From Rostratula benghalensis (lineage: Eukaryota; Chordata; Aves; Charadriiformes; Rostratulidae): a stretch of DNA of 64,000 bases. This document shows positions 26,801-40,800 of this stretch, piece by piece (within the stretch, counting starts at the first letter, position 1; every line of letters starts with the position of its first letter). The stretch covers positions 3,861,450-3,925,449 of the forward strand of contig VXAI01000049.1 of the NCBI GenBank assembly GCA_013399305.1. The letters run 5' to 3'. The translations under genes and the position numbers were made by a program. Below the pieces are notes generated by a model. It searched no databases. It saw only the letters and a list, made by a program, of their open reading frames with translations, and was not told the DNA's origin.

Positions 26801-27512
26801 GGGTTCTGGTTAAGGTTCTTTAATTTCTCTGGCAGCTGGCACAAGGTGGAATACTTTGAGCAATCCTTGGGAAAGAATTATCAGCAGCTGTTCTTAACGT
26901 GCTTTCCCAAGCCAAGGCAGCTACTTTCAAGCTGTGTCAGGAGGCACAAGAGAAATGGGTTCCATAACTATTCCTTGAGTGAACCAAGGCATCCACCTTT
27001 CTCTTGCAAATTGCTCAAGGATGTCATTTGACATGAGGTGGAGGTCATCAGCACAATTTTTTCTCAGCCTCCAGTGAGTGCTTGGGGGGATTATCTTCCC
27101 GCTTATCCAGTATCCCATAGTGCAGTCTCACAAACAAGAATTTAGTTGCTAAAATGGAAAGTGTTGTGCTCTGTTTACAAGCTATTTTCCATTTAACTTT
27201 TCATTCTTTTGCTGTAACCTGTACAACTTTGTAATGAAGTGCTGGGGCTTGTGGCTGTAATTAGTATCTCCAGCTGCGTAGCTATTTGTGTAGTTACAAA
27301 GCAGGAAGGCATCTTCGTAAGTTTTCTTATGACCAGAAACATCTGAAGCACCAGTTTTATACTTTGACATTTGAAAAGATGAAAGGAAAAGTTCCTAAAA
27401 GAGTTACCATTAAACCATTGCTGAATTATTTTACCAATAAGTGTTTATTGGAACTAAGTGACTATGTTGTTTTGGTGAGTGGGAGGAGGAGGGGGATTTG
27501 GGTTTGGTTTGA

Positions 27513-27540
27513 TTTTTTTTGTTTGTTTGTTTGTTTTGTT
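27513..27540. repeat. (GTTT)n microsatellite
   Basis: T8 at 27513-27520 followed by GTTT units to 27540, the last ones imperfect. On the minus strand this is (AAAC)n. Confidence 0.88.
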
Positions 27541-28140
27541 TAATGCTGCCAATCCTGTCAAATACAGTAGAAACTGTATAGCATCTACACTGGAAAATAA
27601 GGCAAACAGTAAAGAGGATTTTTCCCTTTCTGATGAAAGTTGCAGAAATTTTTAGCCTCAACTTTAGTCCTCTTCTGGTTAGGGCTGAGTGTTCTTAATG
27701 ACTTTCGGAAAGCTTTTTGAAATGAAATATTTCTCAAGTTTAAGCCACTTGCCATTTGTAAGTTACTGTCTGTTTGAGGTTCTGCCACAAGTTATGTCTG
27801 AATTGGGAAAGTGGTAGCAGCTGCCAGACTGTTCTATCATTCATGTTTCAGTTTAAGCAGATTTATGGCCTGGGTCAGTGGCAGATACAACTCACTTTTA
27901 ACATTAGGCTAAGTCCTGAGTAAGCTGGGCACATGAATTGCATCAAATGATGTCATGATCCAGGCATCCTCTTCACTTCTTCAAAGCTTCTTTACTATCT
28001 TTTTGTTCTGGAAAAGTGGCATAGGATGGTGTAGCAGCTGAAATAGTGGAGCAGGAAATCGCACCATCTATTTCAAGCTCCACTTTACCAATGTTGACTT
28101 GGAGAATACAGAATTCTTGGATCCACTGATATGAATCTAT

Positions 28141-28160
28141 GAAAATATATGAAAATATAT
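28141..28160. repeat. 10-bp tandem duplication (GAAAATATAT x2)
   Basis: The unit GAAAATATAT occurs twice in a row with no mismatch. Confidence 0.9.
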
Positions 28161-31100
28161 TGATCTCTCTGCACCTCCCTTTCTCACTGTTTTTGTTCTC
28201 AGCAGCACTTGTGTAGTAATGGTGTTTCTTACAGCAACCTTTTCAGAGTAGGGCTGGTTAGAGATACCTGCAGTTTAGATAGAGATTGAGGAACGGACAG
28301 CAAAAACTTGTGAAACGACCATGACTCAAAAGCATGCAGCATTAGCTTAGTAGGGAAGTCATGGCTATTTAGGGCAAGCATCAAGATTAAACTCTGAAGT
28401 TTAAGAAGTTGTGATTTTACATTTTAACACAGAAATGTTGTAGAGATTAGAACTGAATTTCTGTTTGCCTGGGGCTGCCTTCAAAGGAACGAGGGAACCT
28501 GGGAGAGTTGTGAGAGCATTTATCAGTACATTGGTTTCCAGACCAAGACCCTTAGGGCTTTGTTTGATTTTTTATTTTTTATTTTTTACATAAAAGCTAC
28601 ACTAGGAAGTGAAGTCATGATGAGAGTGGATGTGTGTCCATAAAACTGTGTATCAAACACATAATGAAGCCATTAGCCCATCTCACATGTCGCACCTGTG
28701 GGGTTTTTTGGTTGTTCTTTTTTTAAACCTTTTGAGGCACCTTAGCAACCAGAATAACATTATAAATCTGCAAAATTAGCAATCTGTGTGCTACATAGCT
28801 GGGAAAATTCTTAGGTCATAAACCTTTACAACCTGGCAAATAAAGTGTAAAATATGCAGACTAGAAATTCTGATGTGTTCATCTAATTACAGCTCAGATG
28901 GCTCTCTCGAAACAGCTGCACTTGAGGCAAGATCTGGAGGCATCAGATACGTAATGTGAAATAGCCACCTAGAAAAATTCTAGACCAGATTCTCATTGGG
29001 TATTGCATAGTACTAAACTTTGCTTGCAAAGGGCTAAGTACCTTTCTAATCTCATTGAAGTTATGTTGTCCATTAATTAGTGGTTCATTTACAATTGAAC
29101 ACTTTGGCACTGGAGCTCTACAGATGTCTAATCCAATGGGCTGACCAGGCTGTGGTACAGGCAGGGGTATTGCAGTTGTGTAATCTGGCTCTCGGATCTT
29201 CCCAATGGCTAAGGTGTTGCTTATGTCTGAGAAGATGTTACTGTGTAACTTCTCATAATTCCTGATCACAAGTCTGTATTTTACCTTTTTGCTGTATTTC
29301 TGAAAGCAGAGCAGAAGTTACTGTGTTGCTACATGTTTTTAAAATCTATTGCTAGCTGTGGATTTTGAGGATTTTGCAGGGTGGAGCGAGTATTTGGGAA
29401 CCTGCTTTTCCAGAAGTAGGTCAAAAGCCACATCATCTCTATTTCAAATACTTTATTTCTTTGTGTCTGAGAGTATGAGAACAATAATGAATGTGTCATG
29501 TGCCTCAGGCAGAGGACATAGGTGCTGGGGTCTCACCTGTGTATTTGTGTAAGTAAAATTTCTATTGCAACAAGAACTGAAGTATTTGGATTTTGGGTAC
29601 AAACTTCTGTGTGGCTGTGAATGTGTGAGGTGCATATCTATATATATTTATGTAGGGCGATCTGACAGATACATCTTTTCACCAAGGTTATCCTGGGGGT
29701 GAGTTGCAGCTTTATATTCTGCCCAGAGAAGCAGAAATGCAGTGGGGTATGTATTTAGTTCCTCTCCATCTTACTGTTTTTCTCCCAGAAGATTTTGCCT
29801 AACAAAATTCAATAAAATGAAGTATGTTTTGTAACAGTATGTGCATAAAAAATTCAGAGAAAAAAGTTATTAAAATGGATGTTCTTAACCACAAAAGACA
29901 CTGAATATCTTCTGCTGCAAATGCATCTTTCTGTTCTGAATGATTAAGCAAAAAAGAGCTTGTTAGTGTCTTTCTTATTACAAACTTTACATGTGAAAAA
30001 GATTGTTAAAGCAAACCAGCAAAATATTCAGATTAGTTCCAAATACTTCTTTGTTAATATGTATTATATGCAGCTTAGAAGATGAGTTTCAAGTTGTTTT
30101 TCCCTGAAAATGTCCAAATAATTAATATCACCGCTGTATCTTTTAATATATATTCATAACAATCAAGTCTTTTAGGACTGATTTGGTTGTTGTTGTTTAT
30201 GTCACTGGTAGCTGAGATACTTACTGTGGCATCTTGTCATTCCTTTTGTCTCTCACTGTTGCTGTGCCCAAGCAGAATAGAGTTGGGGGTCACCTAGGTC
30301 CATCTCCAAGGTCAAATGGCTCATTTTCTAGGCTACAAAGATTTTATTTAGCATCTAATTGTAATTAAGATTTGGAACAAAAATGTATTAATTATCTTCA
30401 GTCTGGGTTATGCCATATTTGAAATAGACACAATAATTTTAATACAGAGTGCATTTCAGAGTTGTGGTCTGTCAAGAAGTCAGGGAAAAGCGATAGCTAG
30501 AACAAAGAAAGGGGAATTGTATGGTACCTTGAGCAGGGGGAGAAGGTGGGGCAGGTGACACGAGGAGGTGAGAGAATATTTTTTGAAGAGAGTGCAGGAA
30601 AGCAGGTAATTTGAAAATGGTTAAATTAGTGTAATCTTCACTCTCCTATCTTAAATATATCTGTACCTGACGTTTTCTTATCCCAGAACTATAGGATAGA
30701 ATATATCCAACTCGTACACTACTGACCTGAAGCTCACTTCTTCTGTCCAATAGGACCAAGTCCAACTGGACCAGGTCACTGTTGGGCAGTCACCGAAATG
30801 GAGATTGTGTTCCTGCTCCTGGGACAGCCAATGGAATGTACAGGAGATACACACTAATCCAGTAACGCCTGCAGTACTTCTGTGTGCACCAAATGTGCTG
30901 GTGCAGTGTGTCCAGGAAAGCTGATGTAAAATTTTAGAGAGAAACTGAACTATCAGAAAGCAATTTGGATTGGAGTGGATTGGATGAAGAGTATTCACTC
31001 AGTGGCAGATAAGAGCCAAAGTGTGTACTGCGTGAGCAGGGATGTAGTTTTGGTACATGTGGAGGAATGTGTACGTGTCAGAGTACACTGCGTACTGGCC

Positions 31101-34100
31101 ATAAACACAGGGGCATCACTGCATTCATGCATCATCTTGTTCCTTTCATCTGAACTCTTCTGTTAAAGGTGTAGATCTGCTGCTTCTTCCCTGACAGAAT
31201 TTTTTTCCTTGCACAAGAAAAGCAGATTCATGTATTTTCAAAAAGATGCTGCTTTTCATCTGTTTATGTTGATTTGTGTCAGTGAGGCTGTGGCAATTCA
31301 TGCTAGTTAAGGAAGGTGGAAGAAATTATTTTTCTATTATATGATCATGATACTTCATTGGAAGCTTATGTTTAAATAAAATACAATCTCCTACGACAGG
31401 GCCAGATACGAATAAAAACCAGTCATGTGAAGTCCATGGCAGTGACCACCGATAAGGTTGCTGCTTCCAGCTTAAACACTATCTAGGGACGTATTTTTGA
31501 TCGGTCTTAAAATGCCAGTTGCCCAACAGAGACTGAAGGTATTTTTTGCAGTGATAGTTCTTGCTTCAGGAAGTACAGTCAGTGAAAAAAAGGCACCCAT
31601 CTCAGTGATTCATCTTGGTTTATGAAATAAAAAAGCAAATCTGGAAGTGTTTTTCCCCAGGACTTTATAACTGTAACAGAATCTTTGGGATTTTTTGCTT
31701 TTTGCATCAATATATGAGAACTACAGTTTTGCACTCAGGTCTGTTTGAAATGTTTCTGTTCATATTTCACGTCTGGAGCTATCAGTCAGACCAGTTATAT
31801 TCTTGGATGTGGTGTCACAACCAACAGTAAACAACATTTGTTGAGTGACAGAAAAGGTTAGCTTATATGTGGATGTGACATCCCATCCACTTGTTAGAAA
31901 GTTTCCCTCTGATAAACTGTAAAGGAGACAGTTTTCTCATTGATTTATGTTTGGAAATAAAATGACATCTGGGTATTTGCCATAATTAATTTTTTCTCAT
32001 TTTACTGGCTTGTGCAAGAAGGGACTGTTTTGTTAATAAAGGCATAATAGAAGTTCCTGAGTTTCTGGTTTAGCACTTTGCCAAGCTGGACCTCTATTTG
32101 GATTTGTTATGTTCAAATAAGAGGTAATAACAGTACCTGCACTCATCATGGTCCTCTGTAGGAGGAAATAGCAATGGTTTCAGAGTTTGACATGGAGTAA
32201 TTTTAATCCTGAGGATAGTTTGGGGTTTTCTGTGTAGTTCCTGAATAGTAAGGTTTGAATAGTGGCAGAAGTTAAAGGACATGGACTTCTTTTTTCATCT
32301 TTATCCTGTTAGGTAGGCAGATTACGTGCATTTTTAAATTAATGTTTTCTTAGTCAGAACATTAATTCCAGTATCTTAGTGAAGTTAGGAGACAGCAAGG
32401 CGTACACAATGCAAACCAGCGTCGTGCCACACTGAGCATATCTTTAGGATTGATAAGGCATTTAAAGAAGGCACAGTCATTTCTCTCCCCTGCTGTTTTT
32501 GTACTCTGGGACCGAGTCTGGCAGAAACCAAGCATATATTTACTGTTATCTGGGTTGTTTGAAGACGTGACTTCCTTGTCCTGGAGCAGGGTAACAATTT
32601 GAAACACAACGAACAGTGGATGTAAATAATGCGCTGCTGCTTTCTGTACGTGATCACAAGCATTTACATTCCAAAAACGGGAATTAGGTTTGAAACTGCA
32701 CTCTTGAAACAGACGTGTTAGTGAGTAATAATGCATCCTATAACTTGTTCTTGGATCAAGGCCAAGCTGTTTTGTTTTGTGCGTTCTGAACCAAAAGAGA
32801 TCTGCCTGAGTAGAAAAGTATTCAAGTATGAAAGAGAGACTTTGGCTGAAAAGCTAGCAGTAAAGAGAAAATCTAAATTAGGTTGCTGGATTCTGGACTT
32901 CAGTCATAAGCATTTCTGAGCTGATTTCCTGTACTTTTCTTCAATAGATAAAACATCTATCTGTGTATAAATAGTAAACATCTGACAATTTACTTTTTTA
33001 ACTGAATAGTTGAAACATCTGTGTAATGTAACAGCTCACTATGTAGAAAACACAACCTGCATACACTCCTTATAATCTCTTGGAAGGGAGCAGGGTTCTT
33101 TTTTTATCTTTCTGAACCTGATACCTATTGTAGGAAAAGAAACAATATTTGTTTCTCTCTCACCACTACTTCAGTTGACAGTGCCAGTCACATTCCTGAT
33201 TCTGCCAGATGTATTTATTTGGTCTCCTAAATCGGGCAACACTCTGTTGATTTCAGGAGGATTTTTTGTCCTGGAAGAAAACTGTGGGACCAAGTGCCAT
33301 ATCTGTGATTCGGGCTTTAGAACTGACGCTGCAGGCAGGGGTTAGGTACCTTCTGTTCCAGGTAGAATACAGCTCACTGCCAAATATTTACAATGGATCA
33401 GCTGGGTGTTACGTGATGAATTAATGATTGTGATCCAGAGGTGCTGCTGGGTCATAGTAATGTAATTTGGTTTTAGTATTTCAATGCACATTATCAGTGC
33501 ACTGATCTCAAAATTTAATGGAAGTGCAGATGTAGTTGATATTTGCTATTTGGGAGAAGATACATTTGTTGAATTGGAGGTGTTAAGAAAAACCCCTTTA
33601 TTAAAACGGTAATCCCTGTGGCTGTGAGGGGCCAGCATACAACACTGCAGGGTGCTGGGTCTCTGTGTGCTGCTGGGCTGGGCAGTAGCACAGAGTTTTA
33701 AGCTACCTTTGCACAGAGCTTTTTTTTTTTATTTTGATGATTCAGAGATCTTTCGTTATTAAAACTGTGTCACTTTTGATGCATTTTTTTAAGAGCAAAG
33801 TTAATAACTTTAAGGAGGCCTTTTTATCTCCTGCTAATTTGCCAGGTGTATGCAAATGTAAGATTGTTCCCAAACAGTCAAGTGTTTTCTAGTTATTTTC
33901 AGTGTCGTTCTTACTATCTTGTGGGTTTGAGCACCTACTTTTGAATCTATTAATACAAATGAATGAGGAGGTTAATTTGAGACATGTTTAAGATTCGGGG
34001 TCTGATAGGTGGTGATAATGATGATGAGGGAGTAAAGAAAATATTGACTTTTCCCTGTGATTACAGTTTCTGAATGAAAGTCAAATGATTCACTTTATAT

Positions 34101-37100
34101 TAAATTAATCACAGGGAAGCAATTACTGCCTGACCTGTTTGTAATAGTGTTGCTATAAGGTCCTCACTATGGAGCTCTGTGATTTAAAAGATAATAAAGT
34201 GATCATTCATCCCGTAAAAGTGGAAGGACGTATTGTAGCACAGTGAAATTAGAGGGAAAGAGATTGGTGGTTTATGTAGACAAATGTACGTTGAGGGGAG
34301 CTAGTAATCAGGTAACCTGTTCTGGAGTTATTTACCTTGGTAATTCCATGATAGAAAGATGAGAGGTATGGTGGATAGACTTCTTTGCAGGATCGGAATG
34401 CAAGAATTAAAATTACTCATAGCCTTAATCAAGGATCAGGCTTTATGATTTTATTCAGAAAAATCCCAGCTGATAGTAGGGGTTTCTCTTTATTTGTTTA
34501 AGAATTACTTCAAGATTCTATAATATAGCCCTGACCAAAAATCTCAAGTGACTAAAAAATGCTAGAGGCTGAAGCTTCCCCCACAGGTTCTAGAGCTGTG
34601 AAGGACTGTTAAACAAAGGGAGCCCATTTCTCAGTGGCAGAGGTATTTTACAAGGTTTAGAGTTAGTAGGCTGGGGCACTTTCAAACCTACAGGTTTAAC
34701 GGCTGTTTAAACTGACTTAGAAGGAAAGCAAATTTCATGCCCTCATCTTAATGGGATTTTGCTTCAAGGTGTGCACCACCTCTTGAAATACAAGACATAT
34801 ATAGCTTGAAATTAAATGTATCAACTAAAATGTTCTAACTGCTGCCACCAATAGCATGTGCTTTATATCCAACCATCCAGACATAAATAGAGTAAAGCTT
34901 GTTGTTGCCCACATTGGGGCTGCCTCTTCTCAGTGGACTAAGATGTTGTGTGCATTATGTCTGTGTCCAGGCATAATGAGCAGGGATCACTTAAGCCTTT
35001 CCAGATTGTCACTTCATTTCTTTGTAAGTCATTGTCACATCTCTGATTGAAATTATTTCAGTTACTGGATGAATTTTTTTTTACCGATTTCTGAAGAGTT
35101 GCATTACCTTGTTGGTATTGGATTTCCTACTGGAGCTGGCCTTCTCAGTTTGAGCTTTGCAGAACTGGTACATTATACAGCTTCTTATTCTGTGTTCATA
35201 TAAAACCCACGATGACCAGCCAGAAGCTTCACAGTAATCATTTAGCACCTCTGGAAATGTGAGTTCTGCTGTTTGGGATAACTGAGCAGCCTGTTGTGTA
35301 AGGGCAAAATTATAAAAAAATTCAGATGGGAGTAACGTTTTGGTATTACCAGACTCATTTGAGCATCATTCCCTTAACTACAGTTCACAGCTTTTCTGTG
35401 AAGATACATTAGTCTTCTGCATTATGTAATAAGTATTTTAATGAGGTGTGTCGCAGCCATCCTTAGCAATTACTTTATTGAATAATCAGTGCTCTCTGTT
35501 AACTTTTATAAAGAATTAAATTATGGCTCTTTTTTGGAACACATTGATTCTTAAGCTGGCACTGTGCCAAAGGATGTGATGCAAGATGATATTCTTCAGC
35601 TGTAGAAGGTGAATTTTTCTTTCACATACCCAAAGTGCTTTTGTCAGTGAGAGGTGTCTGAAATCCTGACCTCCCTATGGCAGTACAAAGCAATTATAAT
35701 GTCAGCTTAATTCACCAGTTGAAGGTTTTCCTATTATTAGGAAAGTCTAAAGATTTAGTAGTCAAGGGCAGGGGAAATACAGGACTTCAAAACAAACAGA
35801 AAATATGTGACTTCACCACATTCTGTACACGGGTTTTTTTATTCTTTTAAATATAACTTCATACCAGCATTGCATGTCTTAAGAATCAATTTAATCTGAA
35901 AAGAAGCCAAACCCCAAAATATTCTTTCTTTATGTAAATATCATAGGAGCTTATTTTCTTTCTTCTATTCGTGTTTACCTCCTCAGAAGATACAGAAAGG
36001 AGGTTTCTGTTCAAGCAACAATATTTTAAGTGTGGGAAAGTTAGTGAAATGTAAATCAATGTCTAGGAGCCATTTTTAATGCATGACTTGGCAAACCAAG
36101 CTAGAGCAAATGTTAATGCAAACACTAGCTTCAGTAAGGGATGGATAATATTTAAAGCCTGTGACAAGACTGATCTGCTTTCACATTGTGACTGACTGTT
36201 AGTATCAGCAAATTATCTGCTGCTTCTGGATAAATCTACTTCATTTATCATCTGCACAAAATTTAGAATGCACATTCCCCACTCAAGTTGCAGTGGTTTA
36301 GTAGTTGACAAATAGTGCTGGTGTCAACAAGAAAACAGCAATGGAGAAGGGAAAATTAATATTATTTGAGACAACAACTTTCAAGAATGTTACAACTCAA
36401 AGTAAAAGCAACTCATCAAATTAAGTTTGAAAGGAAAGAAAACATATAAAAAGTCTTCTTAGTGTGGCTTAACAAGCTCTGAAATGAAGAGTGTATCTAC
36501 CGGTGAATTTAGAGGTTCCATGGTTGGAAAAATAATCTTAGAACTGCACAGCATGGGGAAGAAAGACAAACATCAAAATAGAACAGAATGTCCTCGGCCC
36601 CAGAAAAACTGTGTTCAGTAAAGATTCTGTATGTGAGGGCAGGAGTGCCCTTATCATATTGTGTTTCTAGTGAAACTCTTGAAGAAGATTTTCTTTAACT
36701 GGCCCTGTAAAATCTTCGTTGTTGTGACACTTTCCATCTGTTTTTGAAATTTTAAGAATTTCCTTATTTTTAATTCTAAAACTTCTAAACTTTCTAGTTC
36801 CACTATGTATTTCTTTAGCAAGATCTTTTGGTATTTGTAACTATACTGATAAAGGCTTGAGGGAAGGTCAGGTGGAGGTGGCAATATTTGCCTCCCAAAT
36901 ATTCCCTACATTTGTCTCTATTAGAGACATGACACTGAATTGTTGGGTTGGTGTGGATAATACATCACTTTCTCAGTTTATATTCCGTTTTGCCTTGAGC
37001 AAATGATAACACTTGAAAGACTAAGCACCAGGGTGTGTTTAGCAGGAAGGCTAGCAATCACAACTGATTACAAGTGTGATTTTTGGGGAGTGATTCTCTG

Positions 37101-37683
37101 ACATACTGATGTACAGTGCTGGAGGCCCTTCTCTTACCAGAATCTTATGAACAATTATAGCAAACTGCTTGCTGTAATAACACGTTTGGTAGTGTTGTCT
37201 ACTCAGAGTTTAGTACTTAGATCCAAATATCATATAATTTGTTGATTTGGGCGAAAATCAGAGTGTCTGTTGTATGGAAAACTGCTGTTTGTTTTCAGTA
37301 GGACAGGGATGTAAAAATGGAGATGCTGAGTTTTGGTGGGGTTTTTTTTACAGGAATTGGCAAATATTTGCAATTAGCAAATGGCAAAACATTTCCTTCA
37401 GGTTTGTCGTTGCGCACAGCTGTTAAATTGCCACAGTGGAGATGTTACCAAACTGCCTCTGCTCTCATTTTTCTTTCAATTCAAACAGAATTGGAGAGAA
37501 AGGTACGTATTTGTGACATAGAGTTCTGTTGGAAGAAACAACTCAGTTTTTTCCTGCAAGACTGTGTGCATGTGGGCTTCTCTTCTTCTGTGTGATGGCA
37601 TAGTCTGATTGCTGGGAATGCCAAACATGGCACAAGGCAGAATTGGGACCTACCTTAGAATGTACTGTGTTCTATGGCTACAG

Positions 37684-37845
37684 CGAGTCCCAGTTCTGTC
37701 AAGGAAACATGTACTCAGGAGCCTGTGCCTGACCCGCTGTTGAAGGTACGCGGTGATGGCTGCATGCACGGTTCCTGCTCCTTTCTGAAGAACGCTCCCG
37801 TTGAAAGGAAGCTGGCAGCTTCCATTGGCCCCCTTGATAGCACTG
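37684..37845 (+). CDS. Candidate internal exon of an unidentified gene
   Basis: A 162-nt plus-strand segment lies between a possible acceptor (GTTCTATGGCTACAG, ending 37683) and a good donor (CTG then GTGAGT, from 37846). One frame is open throughout; it contains VKETCTQEPVPDPLLK, VRGDGCMHGSCSF and ERKLAASIGPLDST. The segment is richer in GC and CpG than its surroundings. The length is a multiple of three and both ends are in phase 1. Against it: the pyrimidine tract of the acceptor is weak, I do not recognise the peptide, and a second possible donor (AAG then GTACGC) occurs inside at about 37746. No function can be given. Confidence 0.33.
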
Positions 37846-40800
37846 GTGAGTCTGAATAGTTACTTCCTGTATTAATCATGCAGACTCCGAGCACAAAGGT
37901 GTCGAGCGATTTACCACTACTTCACTTGTGTTTTGTGACGTAAGTAGTTGTTGAAGATCACACACAGACTCTGCCTTTATTTTCATTCAGCACAGGTGGT
38001 AGTTGGTACCATCACATAAGTACTCCCACGTCCTGCTGACATTCAGCGTAGCAACTCTTTGCTGGGCTGCACCGATACCTTTGTCAAAGGAAACGTACAC
38101 ATTATTTTCAGATCTTGCTGAATGAAGTGTCAATTTGAAACTTTCAGCTTTAATCCTGTCTCCATGAGATAGTTTGGTGTCATGCCCTGTTTGGTGTCAT
38201 CTGCATGCCCCAGATATTTCAGGAAACCAGTTGAGTAAATCAATAGGTCATCACGCTAGCAAAATAGGAGCGTTATTCCTACTGCATTGTAAAAATCAGT
38301 CCAGCATGGTGTAATGTTTCTCAGATCAGAAGATAAATAATAAATCCTCAGGTATCACAGATGTAGGATTTCGTTGAGGTTCTGCAGCAGTCTTCTGATG
38401 GCTGCCTATCCAGGTAGATTTCTCAGTGCTGAAAACTCAGGTTTTTGTGGGGGAAAGATGAAGAGTGCTTTCTCTGCCTATTTCTATCTGATGGGATATT
38501 AAAGTCATGATGGGACATATGTATGTATGGGAAGATCTTGGGACTGTGAGCTGTGAATTTATGTTCTCAGCTGTGAACTGGTGTTCTTGGCTGTACCTGC
38601 TTCTTCATGTTTACAAATTGAGGCTTAGTTCATAAAATGATGTGTGTCCGTTTTTGTTGTAATAAGAGAAATAGGAAGAATGACCCAACAGGAAGCAAAG
38701 ATTGAGCAGAAAGTAAGGCAGGTGCAGTGAGAGACCTCCCTGAGAACAGACTCCAAATGGAAGGGTTGGAGTCTTTGCTGATTGGGGTAACAAAGGTCAA
38801 AGGGAGCTGATGAGCTGGAAGCCAGGGAGAGCAGGGGGAAATGTAGCTGTCAGCAGAATAGACGAGGCGAGTAGCTGATTCAGCCAAAAAGAAAATAAAA
38901 TCACAGTGGCCAAACCCAGTATGTCTGAAGGAAGGCCAAATGTAATAAATACTTGAAACTCAGAAAGTAGGAGTAAAGGCTTGCTCACTTCCAGATAGGA
39001 ACTGGAGGAAGATACTGAGAGGAAATAGTCCTAAAGAAAGGGAAAAACTGGGTGGGTAAAAACAGGTTGATGAAGATGGCACTTAGTCATTATCCTGAGT
39101 GAGCTGATGAATTCCAACCCTTATCTCTTCAAAATGTTTATTTTGGGTAAAATCAATCAGTCATTTTGATCAGAAATGTAATTGTCAAGTTTTTGTTTGT
39201 GGGAGAACTGACACTTTTTGTTATCGTTAGCTATTTTTATACTTCGGCTTGGCCATCATAAAAAATGAATAACTGGTTTTTGAAAAACTTCAACTGGTAA
39301 TTCTACCTGTGAGACAGAAGGAGACAGGCAGATTTGAAAAATGCCAGTAAGGGAAATAGATTCTGCAGCTTTTTCCTCAGGGAAATAGGATGTCTTTTCA
39401 TCTTTTTCCTGGAATGAGTAAAAATGAACAAAAGAAATGTCAGACTCATTGATAAATCCTCCTCTCTCCCCAGGGAAATTACACAGCTTGGCTGTAAGCA
39501 TCAGAAAACTTTTCAGGCCAAATGACAAGTACAATAATCCAGTAATGAACACCATTAGCTTTTTTTTTCTGCTTTGCTCTCTTGTCCTATGTCTAGCTAT
39601 AACTTCACCAAAATACTTTTGTAATGGGCAACTTATTGTCAGTCCAAAAGCCATATGGTGAGGTTGTTTCTCTAAGTCTCTCCAGGTAGATCAGCCTACA
39701 GGTAATGCTACTCTGTGTGTTACCTGCTGCCACGGCCAAGGCACCACCTGCATGTCATGATGTCAGCGTAACAGTGCCTTCAGTTGATAACTCTCCTTGT
39801 TTCAAATTTATTAGGAGAAAAAGATACTGCATCTAAGAATTTGTTATGAAGACTAAAGCCAAGCTGTCAGAACTGATTTGCATCTGTTCTTTTGTGGGAG
39901 GAAACTCTTTCAATGATTACAGTAGTCGTACTCTTTCACATTAGAAGCGATTAGATAAAACCTAAAGACCTGAGAATGGGCAAGTCTTGATTATTGTCTG
40001 TGATAACAGACTTCAGGAGCATGTAAGTCTCCTTTTCCTGTCCTTTGCAAAGAAGGAACATTCAAGAAAGAAAGAAGATACTGCCATTAAAATAGTGTAT
40101 TTTGGTGGGTGGCTTTTCCAAATACCTGTGTAAAGTTTGTTTCCTTGTGAAAGATAATCAGAAGCACCAATATCTGCCCTGCTATCACTGTTTATCTGGT
40201 TATTTGTGTTCCTTGCTTAAAAAAAATAAATTCTAAATCTGAAATACTAGCCATTAGCAGTAATTGCCAACTGACACTGTAGACACTTTATATACCTACT
40301 GCTGTTACTAAAATAAAAAGCCATAACCTCAATCTCAGATATTTATAGAATAAGGCTTTGCCTTATTGTTACGGTTTTTCTATTACTTTTTATTTTAAGC
40401 TAACTATAATACTAATACTTGTTACTGTTATTCCTGGCAGTTGATGGGAGTGGCAAATTCAGCTGATACAGACAGCAATTTATCCTGTGGCATGCAGGGA
40501 GTGCAATGTACTCAGTTCTTTAGCAACAAAAATTCCTCTTCGATCTGCAGCACTGTAGTTAGGCTCCTATTACTGGTGTGCTAATAGAACAGTAGTGAAT
40601 TCAACTTTGTTACCTTACACGGGAGAGACCATGAAACTGTCTTACCTATTTTAAGGAAAAAAGTCCTAAAATTTAAACTGAAATTTTGATTCAGTAGAAG
40701 TCAGGTGAAACATTGCAATCTTTTGAACACTGAGAACTCATTCATGTAGGATTAAGACTTATTTTCAGCTTTAATGTAGCAACTGAGGTTGAGTTGACAA

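Larger units (their letters stand above)
23331..37683. other. Long stretch of unique AT-rich non-coding DNA
   Basis: In over 14 kb I recognise no exon, RNA gene or dispersed repeat. It holds a T21-A9 tract at 23829-23858, a GTTT repeat near 27521-27540, a 10-bp tandem duplication at 28141-28160, and a small CpG-richer patch at 25255-25372. Open frames of 60-125 codons occur on both strands, as expected by chance, and none gives a domain I know. This is what a large intron or gene-poor interval of a bird genome looks like. Confidence 0.55.

Noticed and set aside
37489..37502. A 14-nt microexon between a good acceptor (CTTTCAATTCAAACAG) and AAG/GTACGT
   Set aside because: Strong acceptor and donor pairs at this spacing occur by chance in introns, and the surrounding open frame would not leave the phase needed to join the 37684 segment.
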